Source: Shouchella clausii | GTDB taxonomy: Bacteria > Bacillota > Bacilli > Bacillales > Bacillaceae_D | NCBI RefSeq assembly: GCF_002250115.1 | Contig: NZ_CP019985.1 | Location: forward strand, 620,001 to 684,000 | DNA length: 64,000 nt | Direction of reading: 5' to 3' | Position numbers and translations under genes: made by a program | Notes under the pieces: model-generated | Told to the model about the DNA's origin: nothing | Databases searched by the model: none | What the model saw: the letters and a program-made list of their open reading frames with translations, nothing else | Shown: positions 34,871-44,111 of the stretch, in pieces | Position numbering within the stretch: the first letter of the stretch is position 1 | Layout of the letters: each line of letters starts with the position of its first letter

Positions 34871-36046
34871 TTATCCGCTGACTGCGCCGCCGAATACCGT
34901 AGCCCCATGCTGAACAAAACAAACACGGCAATGATGGCGAATAAGTACGCCGAGTACCCCGAACCAAGTAATGGATGCCAAAGAAATACGGTTAACGATC
35001 AGCCCACCCATTCCTGCGCCAACAGCCATGGAAAGCTGCATCATGGAACTGTTCAAGCTCAACATTACTCCTGAGGATTCAGGAACAAGCGAGACCAGGT
35101 TAAATTGCTGCGCAGGTGCGGATGACCAGGCGGCAAAAGACCAGAGGATCAAAATTGCAAATACGGCGATGACCGATTGCCCGACTAAGGCTAGCAAAAT
35201 CAACGAAATGACGTGAAGCACCATCCCTGAAATAAGCGTGAATTTGATGCCACGTTTATCCGTGCTGTAGCCACCGACTTTTGAACCAATTAAACTGGCA
35301 ATGCCGAACACGAACAGAGCTGCACTTATCAATGATTCATTTATATGAGTCACCTCTAGCAGAAAAGGGGTGATGTAAGTATAGGCGAGGGAATATCCTC
35401 CCAACCAGAAGAACGTAATCGCTAAAGCTACCAGAACCTGAGGTTTTTTTAACAAAGCAAATTGGTTGATTAGTGGAACAGGTTTGTCGCCCTGCATACG
35501 TGGAAAAACTGCAGCTATGACAAGCATGGAGATGGCCCCGACAATTGCGATGACCAAAAATATCGCTTTCCAGCCAAAAGCCGAGGCTACCATTCTGCCG
35601 AGCGGGACGCCGATGATGAGCGATGCGGTAATGCCCATCGTGACGTTAGCGATGGCGCTGGCCTGCTTGCCGGACGGAGCGATTTTGGCGGCGATGCTGA
35701 GCGCGTTAACGGTGACTACCTCGGCGCCTATTGCCGTAATGATTCTCGCGGCAATGAAAAGACCGAAGCCGGACAATATATATGTCAGCAGATTTGCGGC
35801 AATAAAGAGACCTAGCGAATAAAGAAGGAGCTTGCGCCGGTCCATCTTGGCCGTCAGCGCCATCAATATAGGTGTAACGACCGCATAGGCCAGGGAATAA
35901 ACCGTAATAAGCTGGCCTGCTGTCGCAACGCTTGTTCCCAACGTCTCTGCGATCCGGTCTAATATCCCAGAAATGACGTAATTGGATGTTCCAACTAAAA
36001 AGCTAATCAAGGCTAGAACGTACACTTTCCATGCGCTCTTCATCAT
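34871..36046 (-). CDS. MFS efflux transporter (DHA1/Cmx-YdhP type) with C-terminal frameshift
   Basis: A 391-residue MFS carrier with motifs AKMDRRKLLLYSLG between helices 2 and 3 and ASLIIGVPLGRMVASAFGWK in helix 5, typical of drug/sugar efflux carriers such as YdhP and Cmx. After residue 365 or so the translation becomes basic and cysteine-rich. One base fewer near 34940-34946 restores a hydrophobic final helix (FAIIAVFVLFSMGLRYSAAQ) and a stop at 34858. So the gene is either frameshifted or carries a sequence error. A TetR gene lies on the other side of a relic, with operator repeats between. GC is higher than in neighbours. Confidence 0.8.
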   Translation of the reverse strand: MMKSAWKVYVLALISFLVGTSNYVISGILDRIAETLGTSVATAGQLITVYSLAYAVVTPILMALTAKMDRRKLLLYSLGLFIAANLLTYILSGFGLFIAARIITAIGAEVVTVNALSIAAKIAPSGKQASAIANVTMGITASLIIGVPLGRMVASAFGWKAIFLVIAIVGAISMLVIAAVFPRMQGDKPVPLINQFALLKKPQVLVALAITFFWLGGYSLAYTYITPFLLEVTHINESLISAALFVFGIASLIGSKVGGYSTDKRGIKFTLISGMVLHVISLILLALVGQSVIAVFAILILWSFAAWSSAPAQQFNLVSLVPESSGVMLSLNSSMMQLSMAVGAGMGGLIVNRISLASITWFGVLGVLIRHHCRVCFVQHGATVFGGAVSG

Positions 36047-36102
36047 TCACTCTCCTGATGTGTTTTAAAGAACTATTTTTTAAAAACAATCTTTACATAT
36101 TG

Positions 36103-36298
36103 TTATTCCTTAAGCATTTTGTTAAAGAAAGGGACATCATCGACTGCCAGCCTCACCGTCGGATGACCGGACTTCGCCGCCTTTTGCGCGGGCAACAAAC
36201 ATGAGTGGCACCGATACTAGCACGTTATGACTCTCCAATCTTCGAGTACCACAATGACAGCCGAAGCCTCAACCTCTTTTGATTTGTGAAACCGACAT
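36103..36298 (-). pseudogene. Relic of an unidentified gene
   Basis: A minus-strand ATG at 36298 has an excellent AAAGGAGGAGAG ribosome site but opens only nine codons. Beyond it, other frames carry coding-like text: EVEASAVIVVLEDWRV, and then HSCLLPAQKAAKSGHPTV running to LAVDDVPFFNKMLKE and a stop at 36103-36105. At least one or two frameshifts or stops separate these parts. The family is not recognised. Confidence 0.4.
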
Positions 36299-36346
36299 GT
36301 TTCTCTCCTCCTTTTGGAAAAGAAGCATTCTAAATTCGTATCTATG

Positions 36347-36446
36347 CAACATTTGTTGTTTGAACAACATTCGTTGTATTCATATGTTATAATTCCAACC
36401 AGATGGTGAGCAATCATCAATAGCCATGAACCGTTGTATAAACAAC
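36347..36446 (+). promoter_or_regulatory. TetR promoter with three CAAC-N4-GTTG operator copies
   Basis: CAACATTTGTTG (36347-36358) and CAACATTCGTTG (36365-36376) are two near-identical palindromes 18 bp apart. A further inverted pair GTTGT-ATAA-ACAAC lies at 36433-36446. An extended -10 (TG, one base, TATAAT at 36388-36393) lies between them. This is a typical autoregulatory TetR layout that could also serve the divergent MFS unit. Confidence 0.65.
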
Positions 36447-36487
36447 ACCCTTTCTATAATGTCGTTTTATTGGGGGAGATTTTAACC

Positions 36488-37078
36488 ATGACAACTAAAA
36501 AGAATGAAGCTGATCCTCGTGTGATACGTACACGGCGACTTCTTCAAGACGCTTTTGCTTCATTAATTCAAGAAAAAGATTTTGAATCGATAACCGTTAA
36601 AGATATAGCAGAGCGGGCTACTGTTAACAGAGCAACGTTTTATGCGCACTTCATAGATAAATTCGAAATTCTTGAGGCTAGACTAATGGAATCATTTATG
36701 ACAATCATAAATCGTAGAATATGCGGTCACGAAGTATTAAATGAAGAAACCATTCAGAGCATCTTTCTGGGTGTATGCGATTTTCACAAGGATCTAAGCG
36801 CTATGTGCAAAAGAAGGAATGCATCGCTCGGAGCTGTATTTGAAACTCAAATAAAGGAAAAAATTCAAACGATACTTCTTTCCTTTATAGACAAAGACAA
36901 GATGCTATCAAGTTCAAACGCGCAATTCTTAATCAATACAGCTTCTATTATGTTAAGTTGGGGGATGTATGGATTGGCTTACGTTTGGAACAAGGAGGGG
37001 CGTCAAATAAGTGCGGAATCATTCGTTAAACAAAGTATGCCCTTAGTAATGAACGGAGCCAAAGAACTGCTGGAATAG
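36488..37078 (+). CDS. TetR/AcrR-family transcriptional regulator
   Basis: A 196-residue TetR-type repressor. The N-terminal HTH reads IRTRRLLQDAFASLIQEKDF, then ITVKDIAERATVNRATFYAHF, followed by a helical ligand domain of the TetR C-terminal-3 kind. ATG 36488 follows GGGGGAG; an upstream TTG/GTG extension to 36434 is unlikely because operator repeats lie there. The divergent MFS carrier is the probable target. Confidence 0.88.
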   Translation: MTTKKNEADPRVIRTRRLLQDAFASLIQEKDFESITVKDIAERATVNRATFYAHFIDKFEILEARLMESFMTIINRRICGHEVLNEETIQSIFLGVCDFHKDLSAMCKRRNASLGAVFETQIKEKIQTILLSFIDKDKMLSSSNAQFLINTASIMLSWGMYGLAYVWNKEGRQISAESFVKQSMPLVMNGAKELLE

Positions 37079-37294
37079 GTCCTGTCGCTATTGCTGTGGA
37101 AGAAACAAGATGCATACAAAAAAGACCCACTCCCACGCGAAGTGATACGCTCCCACCATCTAATTTATAAACGCAGCTATAGTATGATGGATTGGCTGCT
37201 ACCTCTTTCTTGTTTAGCTAAAATCGATCATACTGAAATAGAAACGAAGAACACATATACTTGCATGAGAGATTGATGAAGCGGAGTGGTCTGA

Positions 37295-37879
37295 ATGAAA
37301 CTGATTATAGGAATGACAGGGGCTACAGGGGCCATTTTTGGCATCCGTTTGCTCCAGCAACTACAAAAAACAGAAGTGGAGTCCCATTTGGTGATGTCGC
37401 CATGGGCTGCTGCTACGATCCAAGCTGAAACGCCTTTTACCGTAAAAGATGTTGAACGGCTTGCCGATTATACGTATTCGCCTAAAGATTTAGGCGCAGC
37501 GATTTCAAGCGGCTCTTTTCAAATCGATGGCATGATGATCGCCCCGTGCAGCATGAAGACGCTCGCTTCAATCCGGACAGGCCTCGCAGACAACCTGGTT
37601 ACACGGGCCGCTGATGTCATGTTAAAAGAGCGTAAACCGCTATTATTAATGACACGGGAAACGCCACTTAATGATATACATTTAGAAAACATGCTGGCTT
37701 TGTCGCGAATGGGGGCTCATATCGTCCCGCCAATGCCCGCTTTTTATAACCAGCCGCAAACGATTGATGATCTTGTTGACCATATCGTTTACCGCACCCT
37801 TGACCAATTCGGCATTCACTTGCCTGATGCAAAACGCTGGCAAGGATTAAAAGCAGAGCGCCGCGATCCTGGTTTTTAG
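37295..37879 (+). CDS. UbiX/Pad1-like flavin prenyltransferase
   Basis: A 194-residue flavoprotein with LIIGMTGATGAIFGIRLLQ, SSGSF, APCSMKTLASIRTG and LLMTRETPLNDIHLENML, all UbiX family signatures. The enzyme prenylates FMN to make the cofactor for UbiD-type decarboxylases. In B. subtilis the homologue (BsdB/YclB) sits with the decarboxylase BsdC, but here no ubiD gene is adjacent. It is a single-gene unit with its own terminator; the 37079-37294 gap before it shows nothing firm. Confidence 0.9.
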   Translation: MKLIIGMTGATGAIFGIRLLQQLQKTEVESHLVMSPWAAATIQAETPFTVKDVERLADYTYSPKDLGAAISSGSFQIDGMMIAPCSMKTLASIRTGLADNLVTRAADVMLKERKPLLLMTRETPLNDIHLENMLALSRMGAHIVPPMPAFYNQPQTIDDLVDHIVYRTLDQFGIHLPDAKRWQGLKAERRDPGF

Positions 37880-37892
37880 GTGAACTATATGT

Positions 37893-37927
37893 AAAAGGAG
37901 CTGACACTGGGTGTCAGCTCCTTTTTT
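37893..37927. terminator. Bidirectional terminator
   Basis: GGAGCTGACAC (37897-37907) and GTGTCAGCTCC (37911-37921) form a perfect stem with a 3-base loop, flanked by A and T runs on both sides. It serves the UbiX gene and the convergent uxu operon. Confidence 0.9.
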
Positions 37928-37939
37928 ATAGTCATACCC

Positions 37940-38785
37940 TTAAACGCCTGAATACGCCATAAATCCTCCATCAACGGGGATCGTAACGCCTGTCACAAAC
38001 CGCGAAGCGTCTTCATCGGCAAGCCACAAAAGTGTTCCAAGCAAATCTTCAGGTTTGCCGAAACGGCGCTGTGGTGTGTGGGCAATGATTTTTTCGGCCC
38101 GCTCCGTTAGCGAACCGTCTGGCTTTGTTAATAAAGCGCGGTTTTGCTCAGTTAGAAAGAAGCCAGGGGCGATGGAATTGGCCCGAATGCCTGAGTCAGC
38201 AAAATGAACGGCGAGCCACTGAGTAAAATTGTTAATGCCCGCTTTTGCAGCGCTATAGGCTGGAACTTTCGTCATCGGTGATGGAGCAGACATGGATGAA
38301 ATATTGATTACCGAACCGCCGCGTCCGAGCATTTGTTTGACAAAGGCTTGTGTCGGAATGACGGTGCCTTGCAAATTTAACCGAAATACGGAATCAAAAC
38401 CATTCGGCGCCAAATCAAAAAACGATTTTGCCGACTCGTTTTCCAAATCGCCTTCCTCATAAGTTTCCTTGTCAGTAATGGCGTCTGGATGGTTTCCACC
38501 AGCACCATTTATAAGCAAATCACAAGGGCCAAACTCTTCCTTGACCGTAGAGGCCGCTTGTTGGACCTGCTCTTCATTAAGCACATCACAAGCTAGCGCT
38601 ATCGCCTTCCCGCCTTGTTCCCTAATTTCCTGGGCAACTGCCTCGCCTTTTTCTTTCGTCCGATTTAGAATCGCGACTTTCATGCCATGTATGGCAAGTT
38701 CTTTTGCCATTGCCCGGCAAAGAATGCCGCTTCCGCCAGTCACAACAGCGACTTTCCCCTTTAATGACTCATGCCCAACTGCCAT
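37940..38785 (-). CDS. SDR-family D-mannonate oxidoreductase (UxuB/YjmF type)
   Basis: A 281-residue short-chain dehydrogenase. [20 protein letters not shown] is the NAD-binding region, [15 protein letters not shown] follows, and the active-site Ser is in INISSMSA with YSAAK. The long insert after NHPDA is typical of fructuronate/mannonate oxidoreductases of the YjmF type, which reduce D-fructuronate to D-mannonate. It is the last gene of the operon, directly after uxuA. Confidence 0.88.
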   Translation of the reverse strand: MAVGHESLKGKVAVVTGGSGILCRAMAKELAIHGMKVAILNRTKEKGEAVAQEIREQGGKAIALACDVLNEEQVQQAASTVKEEFGPCDLLINGAGGNHPDAITDKETYEEGDLENESAKSFFDLAPNGFDSVFRLNLQGTVIPTQAFVKQMLGRGGSVINISSMSAPSPMTKVPAYSAAKAGINNFTQWLAVHFADSGIRANSIAPGFFLTEQNRALLTKPDGSLTERAEKIIAHTPQRRFGKPEDLLGTLLWLADEDASRFVTGVTIPVDGGFMAYSGV

Positions 38786-39861
38786 TACGATTGCCTCCTT
38801 TTTGCTTCAAGCTCATATGCATCCCAAAGTCCCCACAAATGCATGATGCCAAGAGCACGGTCGTAGAGGCCATAGCCAGGACGGCATTTTTCATCCCAAA
38901 TATGGCGGCCGTGGTCAGGGCGCGCGTAGCCAGTATAGCCATTTTCGTGGTAGGCCTTAACGACATCGGCAATATGAACAGAACCGTCTTGTGAACGATG
39001 AGATGTCTCGATAAAATCCCCATTATCATAGACTTTGACATTGCGGATATGAGCAAATGGAATTCGGTCGTGGAAACGGCGAATCATCTTCGGAATATCG
39101 TTTTCTGGGTTTGCACCGAGTGAACCGCTGCATAGCGTAATGCCATGGGCTGGGCTGTTTGACAATTGCAAAAAGCGCTCAACGGCGGCCTCACTTGTTA
39201 TGATGCGCGGCAAGCCAAAAACAGACCATGGCGGATCGTCAGGGTGGATCGCCATTTGAATGCCATGTTCCTCGGCAACTGGAAGTACTTGCTCTAAGAA
39301 ATACTGCAAATGCTCCCATAGATCTTCTTCTGTCACATTCTCGTAAGCTTTGAGCAATTTTTCAATATGAGCCAAACGCTCTGGCTCCCAGCCAGGCATG
39401 GTAAAGGCCGCGTTGCTTGTCGTTTGTCGTACCAATTCGTGGGGGTCCATGCTGTCCACTTTTGCTTTTTCATAGAAAAGAGCAGTAGATCCGTCTTCCA
39501 TTTCTTTAAACAAATCTGTGCGTGTCCAATCAAACACAGGCATAAAGTTGTAACAAATCACCTTCGCACCGACCTTGGCGACATTACGAATGCTTTCTTT
39601 ATAATTCTCAATGTATGCATCACGCGTCGGCAAGCCTAGTTTAATATCTTCGTGGACATTAATGCTTTCAACCACGTCTAAATGAAACCCATAACGGTCG
39701 GCCTGTTCCTTTACTTTCATGATGTCTTCCAAAGGCCATACTTCGCCAGCCATTTTATCGTGCAACGCCCAAACAAGCCCTTCTACTCCAGGGATTTGTT
39801 TGATTTGCTCCAGTGTTACGCTGTCGTTGTTTTCTCCGTACCACCTAAATGTCATTCTCAC
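38785..39861 (-). CDS. uxuA: Mannonate dehydratase
   Basis: A 358-residue enzyme that dehydrates D-mannonate to 2-keto-3-deoxygluconate using Fe/Mn. [52 protein letters not shown] and [16 protein letters not shown] are UxuA landmarks. It overlaps the upstream dehydrogenase stop by four bases and the downstream SDR start by one. The kinase and aldolase (KdgK, KdgA) and the isomerase UxaC are not in this window. Confidence 0.95.
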   Translation of the reverse strand: MRMTFRWYGENNDSVTLEQIKQIPGVEGLVWALHDKMAGEVWPLEDIMKVKEQADRYGFHLDVVESINVHEDIKLGLPTRDAYIENYKESIRNVAKVGAKVICYNFMPVFDWTRTDLFKEMEDGSTALFYEKAKVDSMDPHELVRQTTSNAAFTMPGWEPERLAHIEKLLKAYENVTEEDLWEHLQYFLEQVLPVAEEHGIQMAIHPDDPPWSVFGLPRIITSEAAVERFLQLSNSPAHGITLCSGSLGANPENDIPKMIRRFHDRIPFAHIRNVKVYDNGDFIETSHRSQDGSVHIADVVKAYHENGYTGYARPDHGRHIWDEKCRPGYGLYDRALGIMHLWGLWDAYELEAKRRQS

Positions 39862-40895
39862 TTGCTCTCATCCTCTCTATCAAAGATTAACACTGCTTTA
39901 CGGACATTAGCAGGCTCCTTTTCAAGCAACTCGATTGCCTTTTTCACCTCATCAAAATCAAAACGATGGGATATAATCGAGGCTGGGTCAACCTTTTGTT
40001 CATTCACTTGCCTAATAACGCCGGGAAATTGGTTTGTTTGCAGCCTTGAGCCTGCTACAGTCAATTCTTTTTTCGTTAACAATAAAGACGGAATGCTCGA
40101 CGGCGTTTCATTAAAGCCTAATGTCACTACCGTTCCAGCAACAGAAGCAAGCCTAACTGCTTCAGCAAATGTTGTATTCGTACCAACTGCATCAATGACA
40201 ACATTCGCGAGTTCGCCATCGGTTTTCTCAAACAGGACTGTTTCCGGCTCTTCATGAGGCAAATGAATTGTAAAATCAGCGCCTACCTGTTTGGCATAAT
40301 CGAGCCGGTTGGCTTGTAAATCAGAAATGAAAACCGTTGCGCCTTTTTGCTTCGCCATGATTAAACAAGCGATGCCTGTTGGTCCTGCGCCCATGATAAA
40401 AACAGTATCTCCAGGCTCAATGTTGCCACGATATGCAGCTTGGGCGCCGATTGTCATTGGCTCGACAAGAGCAGCTGCTTCAAAAGGCAAATTCCCTTTT
40501 ACTTTGTGCCAGTTAGCTTCAGGAGCTACCATCCATTCACGCATCCCACCATCACGGTGTACGCCAAACACTTCCAACTTTGCGCAAACATTCGGGCGAC
40601 CTTTTTTGCAAGCGTAGCATACGCCGCATGATGAAATGGGCTCAAGCGCTACACGGTCGCCAGGACGAAGGTCATGGACGCCGCTCCCCACTTCTTCAAC
40701 AATGCCTCCGACTTCATGGCCGATAATGCGCGGGTAGACAGTAAACGGATTACTGCCATGGTAAATGTGCATGTCTGAACCACATATCCCTACAGCTTGC
40801 ACTTTGACAAGTACATCCGTGTCATTTTCAAGCTCTGGCTTTTTTACTTCAACTATGTGAATGTCCCCTGGCTTTCTAACTTCAATTGCTCGCAA
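39858..40895 (-). CDS. Zinc-dependent alcohol dehydrogenase (YjmD/sorbitol-dehydrogenase-like)
   Basis: A 345-residue medium-chain dehydrogenase. The catalytic zinc ligands are in VGICGSDMHIYHG and GHEVGGIVEEVG, the structural zinc site is CGVCYACKKGRPNVC, and the NAD fold is MGAGPTGIACLIMAKQKGA. Homologues beside uxuA/uxuB (YjmD in B. subtilis) probably oxidise a sugar acid or polyol such as L-galactonate or galactitol derivatives. The TTG at 40895 has AAAGGAAGTG upstream and gives the normal MRAIEV start; the long upstream open frame is leader. Confidence 0.85.
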   Translation of the reverse strand: MRAIEVRKPGDIHIVEVKKPELENDTDVLVKVQAVGICGSDMHIYHGSNPFTVYPRIIGHEVGGIVEEVGSGVHDLRPGDRVALEPISSCGVCYACKKGRPNVCAKLEVFGVHRDGGMREWMVAPEANWHKVKGNLPFEAAALVEPMTIGAQAAYRGNIEPGDTVFIMGAGPTGIACLIMAKQKGATVFISDLQANRLDYAKQVGADFTIHLPHEEPETVLFEKTDGELANVVIDAVGTNTTFAEAVRLASVAGTVVTLGFNETPSSIPSLLLTKKELTVAGSRLQTNQFPGVIRQVNEQKVDPASIISHRFDFDEVKKAIELLEKEPANVRKAVLIFDREDESK

Positions 40896-40933
40896 ATGCG
40901 CCACTTCCTTTTCCGTTAGTCTGACGTCTTTTT

Positions 40934-40947
40934 TGAATCCGCTTACA
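40934..40947 (-). promoter_or_regulatory. cre-like site in the leader of the uxu operon
   Basis: On the minus strand TGTAAGCGGATTCA matches the cre consensus at 13 of 14 positions. It lies between the promoter near 41010-41033 and the first start codon. Confidence 0.6.
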
Positions 40948-41014
40948 GGATAGGCTTTGAAAATATCAAGTATGATGATAACAATGGAGCCTGCGCTCAA
41001 AGTTAAATATGATT

Positions 41015-41030
41015 CTACCATACTACCATA
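41015..41030 (-). promoter_or_regulatory. Tandem TATGGTAG repeats overlapping the uxu promoter
   Basis: Two exact 8-bp copies (minus strand TATGGTAG) abut at 41030-41023 and 41022-41015. They fill most of the spacer between a TTGTAT -35 (41033-41028) and an ATATTT/TATTTA -10. This is a probable regulator site, perhaps for a GntR-type hexuronate repressor encoded elsewhere. Confidence 0.5.
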
Positions 41031-41440
41031 CAAGTGTGGCAGTCAAGAAATTTGCTCATTCATGAGGCTAGAAGTCATGCCAAATTGGTTTTTCCGAAAA
41101 CGCATCAAAAGCAATTGACTAAGATCAGATCTGCGCCATTACGCCCTTTCACTGCGATAACCTCCGAAAACAGCCTGCGCGAACAAGCCCACCCATCGTT
41201 GACTTGACTGGGGCAACATTTGTTTATGTCACACAGCTTGTTTATAGGGTCTCGTTCATTCCCTTCGAGACTACCTTTTGTATAGGTTGAAATAGGCGTT
41301 TTCCTTGTCGCACTTATCGGGAGAAGCTTTAATAAGTGGGGAAACGGTAATGGCTATCTCTTTGATTCGCCTTTAGTTTGCGAGAGAAAACAAAGACTAG
41401 GGACTCGCGTCTCCTAGCCTTGTTTTTGTCATAAGAATAA
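41031..41440. other. Gene-free gap with a terminator
   Basis: No gene is supported. CTAGG and CCTAG arms (41397-41415 region) with an inner GAC/GTC pair form a hairpin at about 41390-41428, flanked by CTTGTTTTTG on one strand and TTTGTTTTC on the other, which probably terminates the leftward cluster ending at 41441. The remainder (41031-41380) shows nothing recognisable. Confidence 0.5.
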
Positions 41441-42949
41441 TCATGATTTAGAGGATAACGGTTTTGTTCTGTTGCAGAAGGCAGCTGCTTGTTCGCCAGC
41501 AAGCCGCCCAAACACAGCGCCTGCCATTAAACCAGAACCACCAGGATAGTTATGGTAAAACAGCCCGCCAACCATTTCTCCGGCTGCAAACAAGCCAGCA
41601 ATTGGGCGCTTATCATCGCCGAGAATTTCGCTTTCTGGGCTGACGTGTATGCCGCCAAACGTAAATGTAATGCCGCATGTTACCGGAAATGCATAAAACG
41701 GCGCTTTTTCAAAAGTTAGCGCCCAGTTTGATTTAGGCGGACACACTCCTTTTGTACATTTGCCGTCTTTTATCGCTGGATTGTACGGCCCCGGTTGGAC
41801 TGCCTGGTTATAGGCACGGATCGTATTTACTAACGACTCAGGACAGACGCCCATTTTCTCTGCTAATTCCTCCACGCTTCCTGCTTTGTAACAGGTTGCT
41901 TCTGGCAGGTGGTATTCCTTGCGGAGGTTAGCGCTCACTTGTGAATCGAATAATTGAAATGCTTTTTGCTCAGGCTGCTTCAATGTTTCCTTTCCATATT
42001 TTGCATACGTGTAATTGCGAAAATCGGCTCCTTCATCTACAAACCGTTCTCCTTTTACATTTACAATCAACCCTAGCGGATAAGATGATTTTTTATAAAT
42101 GTCCCCTGGCTTGTTAAAATCGCCTGTTTTTGGGGCATGATAATCGGTCGTATGGGCGTGGCAGCCATCCCATTGTCCATATCGGACGGCCCCAGCTTTT
42201 AGAGCGAGCGTTAACCCTTCGCCTGTGTTAAAGGCTGTGCCACGGACGACTGCTTTTTCCCATTCATTCCCTAGGTGGGTCTTGCGCATGTTGGCATTGG
42301 CTTCAAATCCTCCGCAGGCGAAAATGACGGCATTGGCTGTGATTTCAACAGGTTCTCCCGCTATTTCAACAATTATCTTTTTTGATTGGCCTTCTTGTTT
42401 TAACGCTGTTGTCTTTGCGTTGTACTTGATGTCGATGCCAAGTGCTTCGGCACGTTGAAACAAAGCTTGGACCAGCCCCACTCCTTTGTTTTTTGTCTTC
42501 AACGGAAGCCCTCCCCAAAAATGGCGCTTCCCGTCTTTCTCATAATATTGGTTCTCATTCACTGCAAATTGCACGCCTTGCTTCATCATCCATTGAATCG
42601 TATCAAAAGAGCGTGACACGAGCTGGTTCGCTAACTTTCGATCTGTCTGCCCCTCCGTCAAGCGCAGCAGGTCGGCCATAAACGCTTCTTCTCCATAGTC
42701 AGGCATGCTGATTTGCTCGACTTGCTCCTCATCCAAGTCCGGGAGAACGGCCCGCAAATCTTGAAAGCTACCATACGCACAACGAATTGCTCCGTCGGTA
42801 AAATACGAATTTCCGCCTCTCTTGTTCTTTGGCGCCCGTTCCAACATACATACGCTGGCCCCTTGCTCTTTTGCAGCAATCGCTGCACAAAGGGCGGCAT
42901 TTCCTGCCCCTAACACAACCACGTCGACGTCTGTTTTTCTCATGATCAT
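41441..42949 (-). CDS. FAD-dependent tricarballylate dehydrogenase-like flavoprotein (TcuA type)
   Basis: About 500 residues of the fumarate reductase/succinate dehydrogenase flavoprotein fold. The FAD site is VDVVVLGAGNAALCAAIAAK, then RGGNSYFTDGAIR; ACGGFEANANMR, GCHAHTTDYHAP and the C-terminal HNYPGGSGLMAGAVFGR match TcuA-like enzymes. Salmonella TcuA oxidises tricarballylate to cis-aconitate and needs the Fe-S protein TcuB, which is absent here. The ATG at 42949 overlaps the upstream gene stop (ATGA); ATG 42943 has better ribosome-site spacing and is the alternative. It is cotranscribed with the isopropylmalate-type dehydrogenase. Confidence 0.82.
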   Translation of the reverse strand: MIMRKTDVDVVVLGAGNAALCAAIAAKEQGASVCMLERAPKNKRGGNSYFTDGAIRCAYGSFQDLRAVLPDLDEEQVEQISMPDYGEEAFMADLLRLTEGQTDRKLANQLVSRSFDTIQWMMKQGVQFAVNENQYYEKDGKRHFWGGLPLKTKNKGVGLVQALFQRAEALGIDIKYNAKTTALKQEGQSKKIIVEIAGEPVEITANAVIFACGGFEANANMRKTHLGNEWEKAVVRGTAFNTGEGLTLALKAGAVRYGQWDGCHAHTTDYHAPKTGDFNKPGDIYKKSSYPLGLIVNVKGERFVDEGADFRNYTYAKYGKETLKQPEQKAFQLFDSQVSANLRKEYHLPEATCYKAGSVEELAEKMGVCPESLVNTIRAYNQAVQPGPYNPAIKDGKCTKGVCPPKSNWALTFEKAPFYAFPVTCGITFTFGGIHVSPESEILGDDKRPIAGLFAAGEMVGGLFYHNYPGGSGLMAGAVFGRLAGEQAAAFCNRTKPLSSKS

Positions 42950-44019
42950 TCCGCCTCCTCGATCTTCTCGCAAACAACATCTGTAAATTGCTGCGTGCTT
43001 GCTGTTCCGCCTAGATCCTTGGTACATACTCCACTTGCCAACGTGTCGGCAATCCCTTGGTTGATCCGTCTCTCGACAGTGCTGCATGATTGGCTTTTAT
43101 GTTTTTTGCCAATCCAACCTAATAACATCGCACTGGAACGAATCATTCCAATCGGATTGGCCATACCTAGGCCAGCAATATCGGGGGCTGAGCCGTGTGC
43201 CGCTTGTGCCATTGCTTTGCTTTCACTTGCATTGATCGAGCCGGCGAGCCCTAAGCTTCCAACAAGCTCTCCAGTAAGATCCGATAAAATATCGCCGAAC
43301 ATATTTTCTGCAACAATGACATCAAACTCATCGGCGCGCCTAACCAAATGGGCACACATGGCATCAATGTGATAATCATCAACAGACACATCTGGATAGT
43401 GGTGGCCTACCTCTTTGCAGACGTTTAAAAACAAACCAGATCCTAAGGAAATCACATTCGCCTTATGGACAATTGACACTTTTTTCCGGCGTTCCCTGGC
43501 AGCACAAAACGCGGCATGGGCAATCCGTTCAATCGCTTTGCGCGTAAACACACCGGCTGTTACAGCAATGTCTGCTGTTACCATCCATTCGCCGATTCCT
43601 TTATACATATTGCGGTCAACATAAAACCCTTCTGTATTTTCTCTGTATATGACCAAATCTGCGCGTTCCACCACTCCTTTTATATATGGCTCTGACTTAG
43701 CTGGCCTAATGTTGGCATACAAATCGAAACGGTGCCGCAATTCACCGCTTGGATTGCGTACGTTTTGTAGCTGTTTTGGATACGACTGTGAATCATGGGG
43801 GCCCATCAGCCACCCATCGAGTTTGTCGAGTGCTCGTATCGTCTCCTCTGGCATGCTTAAACCTGTCTGTTTGATTGCGTCCAGCCCCATTGGCAACACA
43901 TGCCAGCCAATAGCCAAACCTGATTTCGCGGCGGCAGCGCTTGCAATTTTCACGGAAGCGCTTACGATTTCATAGCCGATTCCATCTCCATATAATACGC
44001 CTAGCTCTAATTGCCCCAT
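42946..44019 (-). CDS. Isocitrate/isopropylmalate-family decarboxylating dehydrogenase
   Basis: A 357-residue beta-decarboxylating dehydrogenase. GVLYGDGIGYEIV is the start motif, YRENTEGFYVDRNMY the substrate loop, SIVHKANVISLG holds the catalytic Lys, VDDYHIDAMCAHLVRR and AENMFGDILSDLTGEL bind metal, and HGSAPDIAGLGMANP binds NAD. The substrate loop (FYVDRNM) differs from LeuB and from citrate-cycle Icd, so the substrate is a related 2-hydroxy acid such as isocitrate, tartrate or a tricarboxylate. It lies directly upstream of the TcuA-like gene. Confidence 0.85.
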   Translation of the reverse strand: MGQLELGVLYGDGIGYEIVSASVKIASAAAAKSGLAIGWHVLPMGLDAIKQTGLSMPEETIRALDKLDGWLMGPHDSQSYPKQLQNVRNPSGELRHRFDLYANIRPAKSEPYIKGVVERADLVIYRENTEGFYVDRNMYKGIGEWMVTADIAVTAGVFTRKAIERIAHAAFCAARERRKKVSIVHKANVISLGSGLFLNVCKEVGHHYPDVSVDDYHIDAMCAHLVRRADEFDVIVAENMFGDILSDLTGELVGSLGLAGSINASESKAMAQAAHGSAPDIAGLGMANPIGMIRSSAMLLGWIGKKHKSQSCSTVERRINQGIADTLASGVCTKDLGGTASTQQFTDVVCEKIEEAE

Positions 44020-44111
44020 GGCACCCTCCTTAACGTGGAATTACCTTTAGCCTACTAGGAAAATATTATAGAGGGAAATATTGATTTTCTTTGACATTCG
44101 ATAAAAATTTT

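Noticed and set aside
40896-41033. Upstream in-frame extension of the zinc alcohol dehydrogenase
   Set aside because: It has no family similarity, contains the promoter repeats and cre-like site, and the TTG at 40895 has a clear ribosome site.
41441-42949. Annotation of the flavoprotein as fumarate reductase or succinate dehydrogenase
   Set aside because: No Fe-S or membrane anchor subunit is linked, and the tricarboxylate context and FAD-site pattern fit TcuA-like enzymes better.
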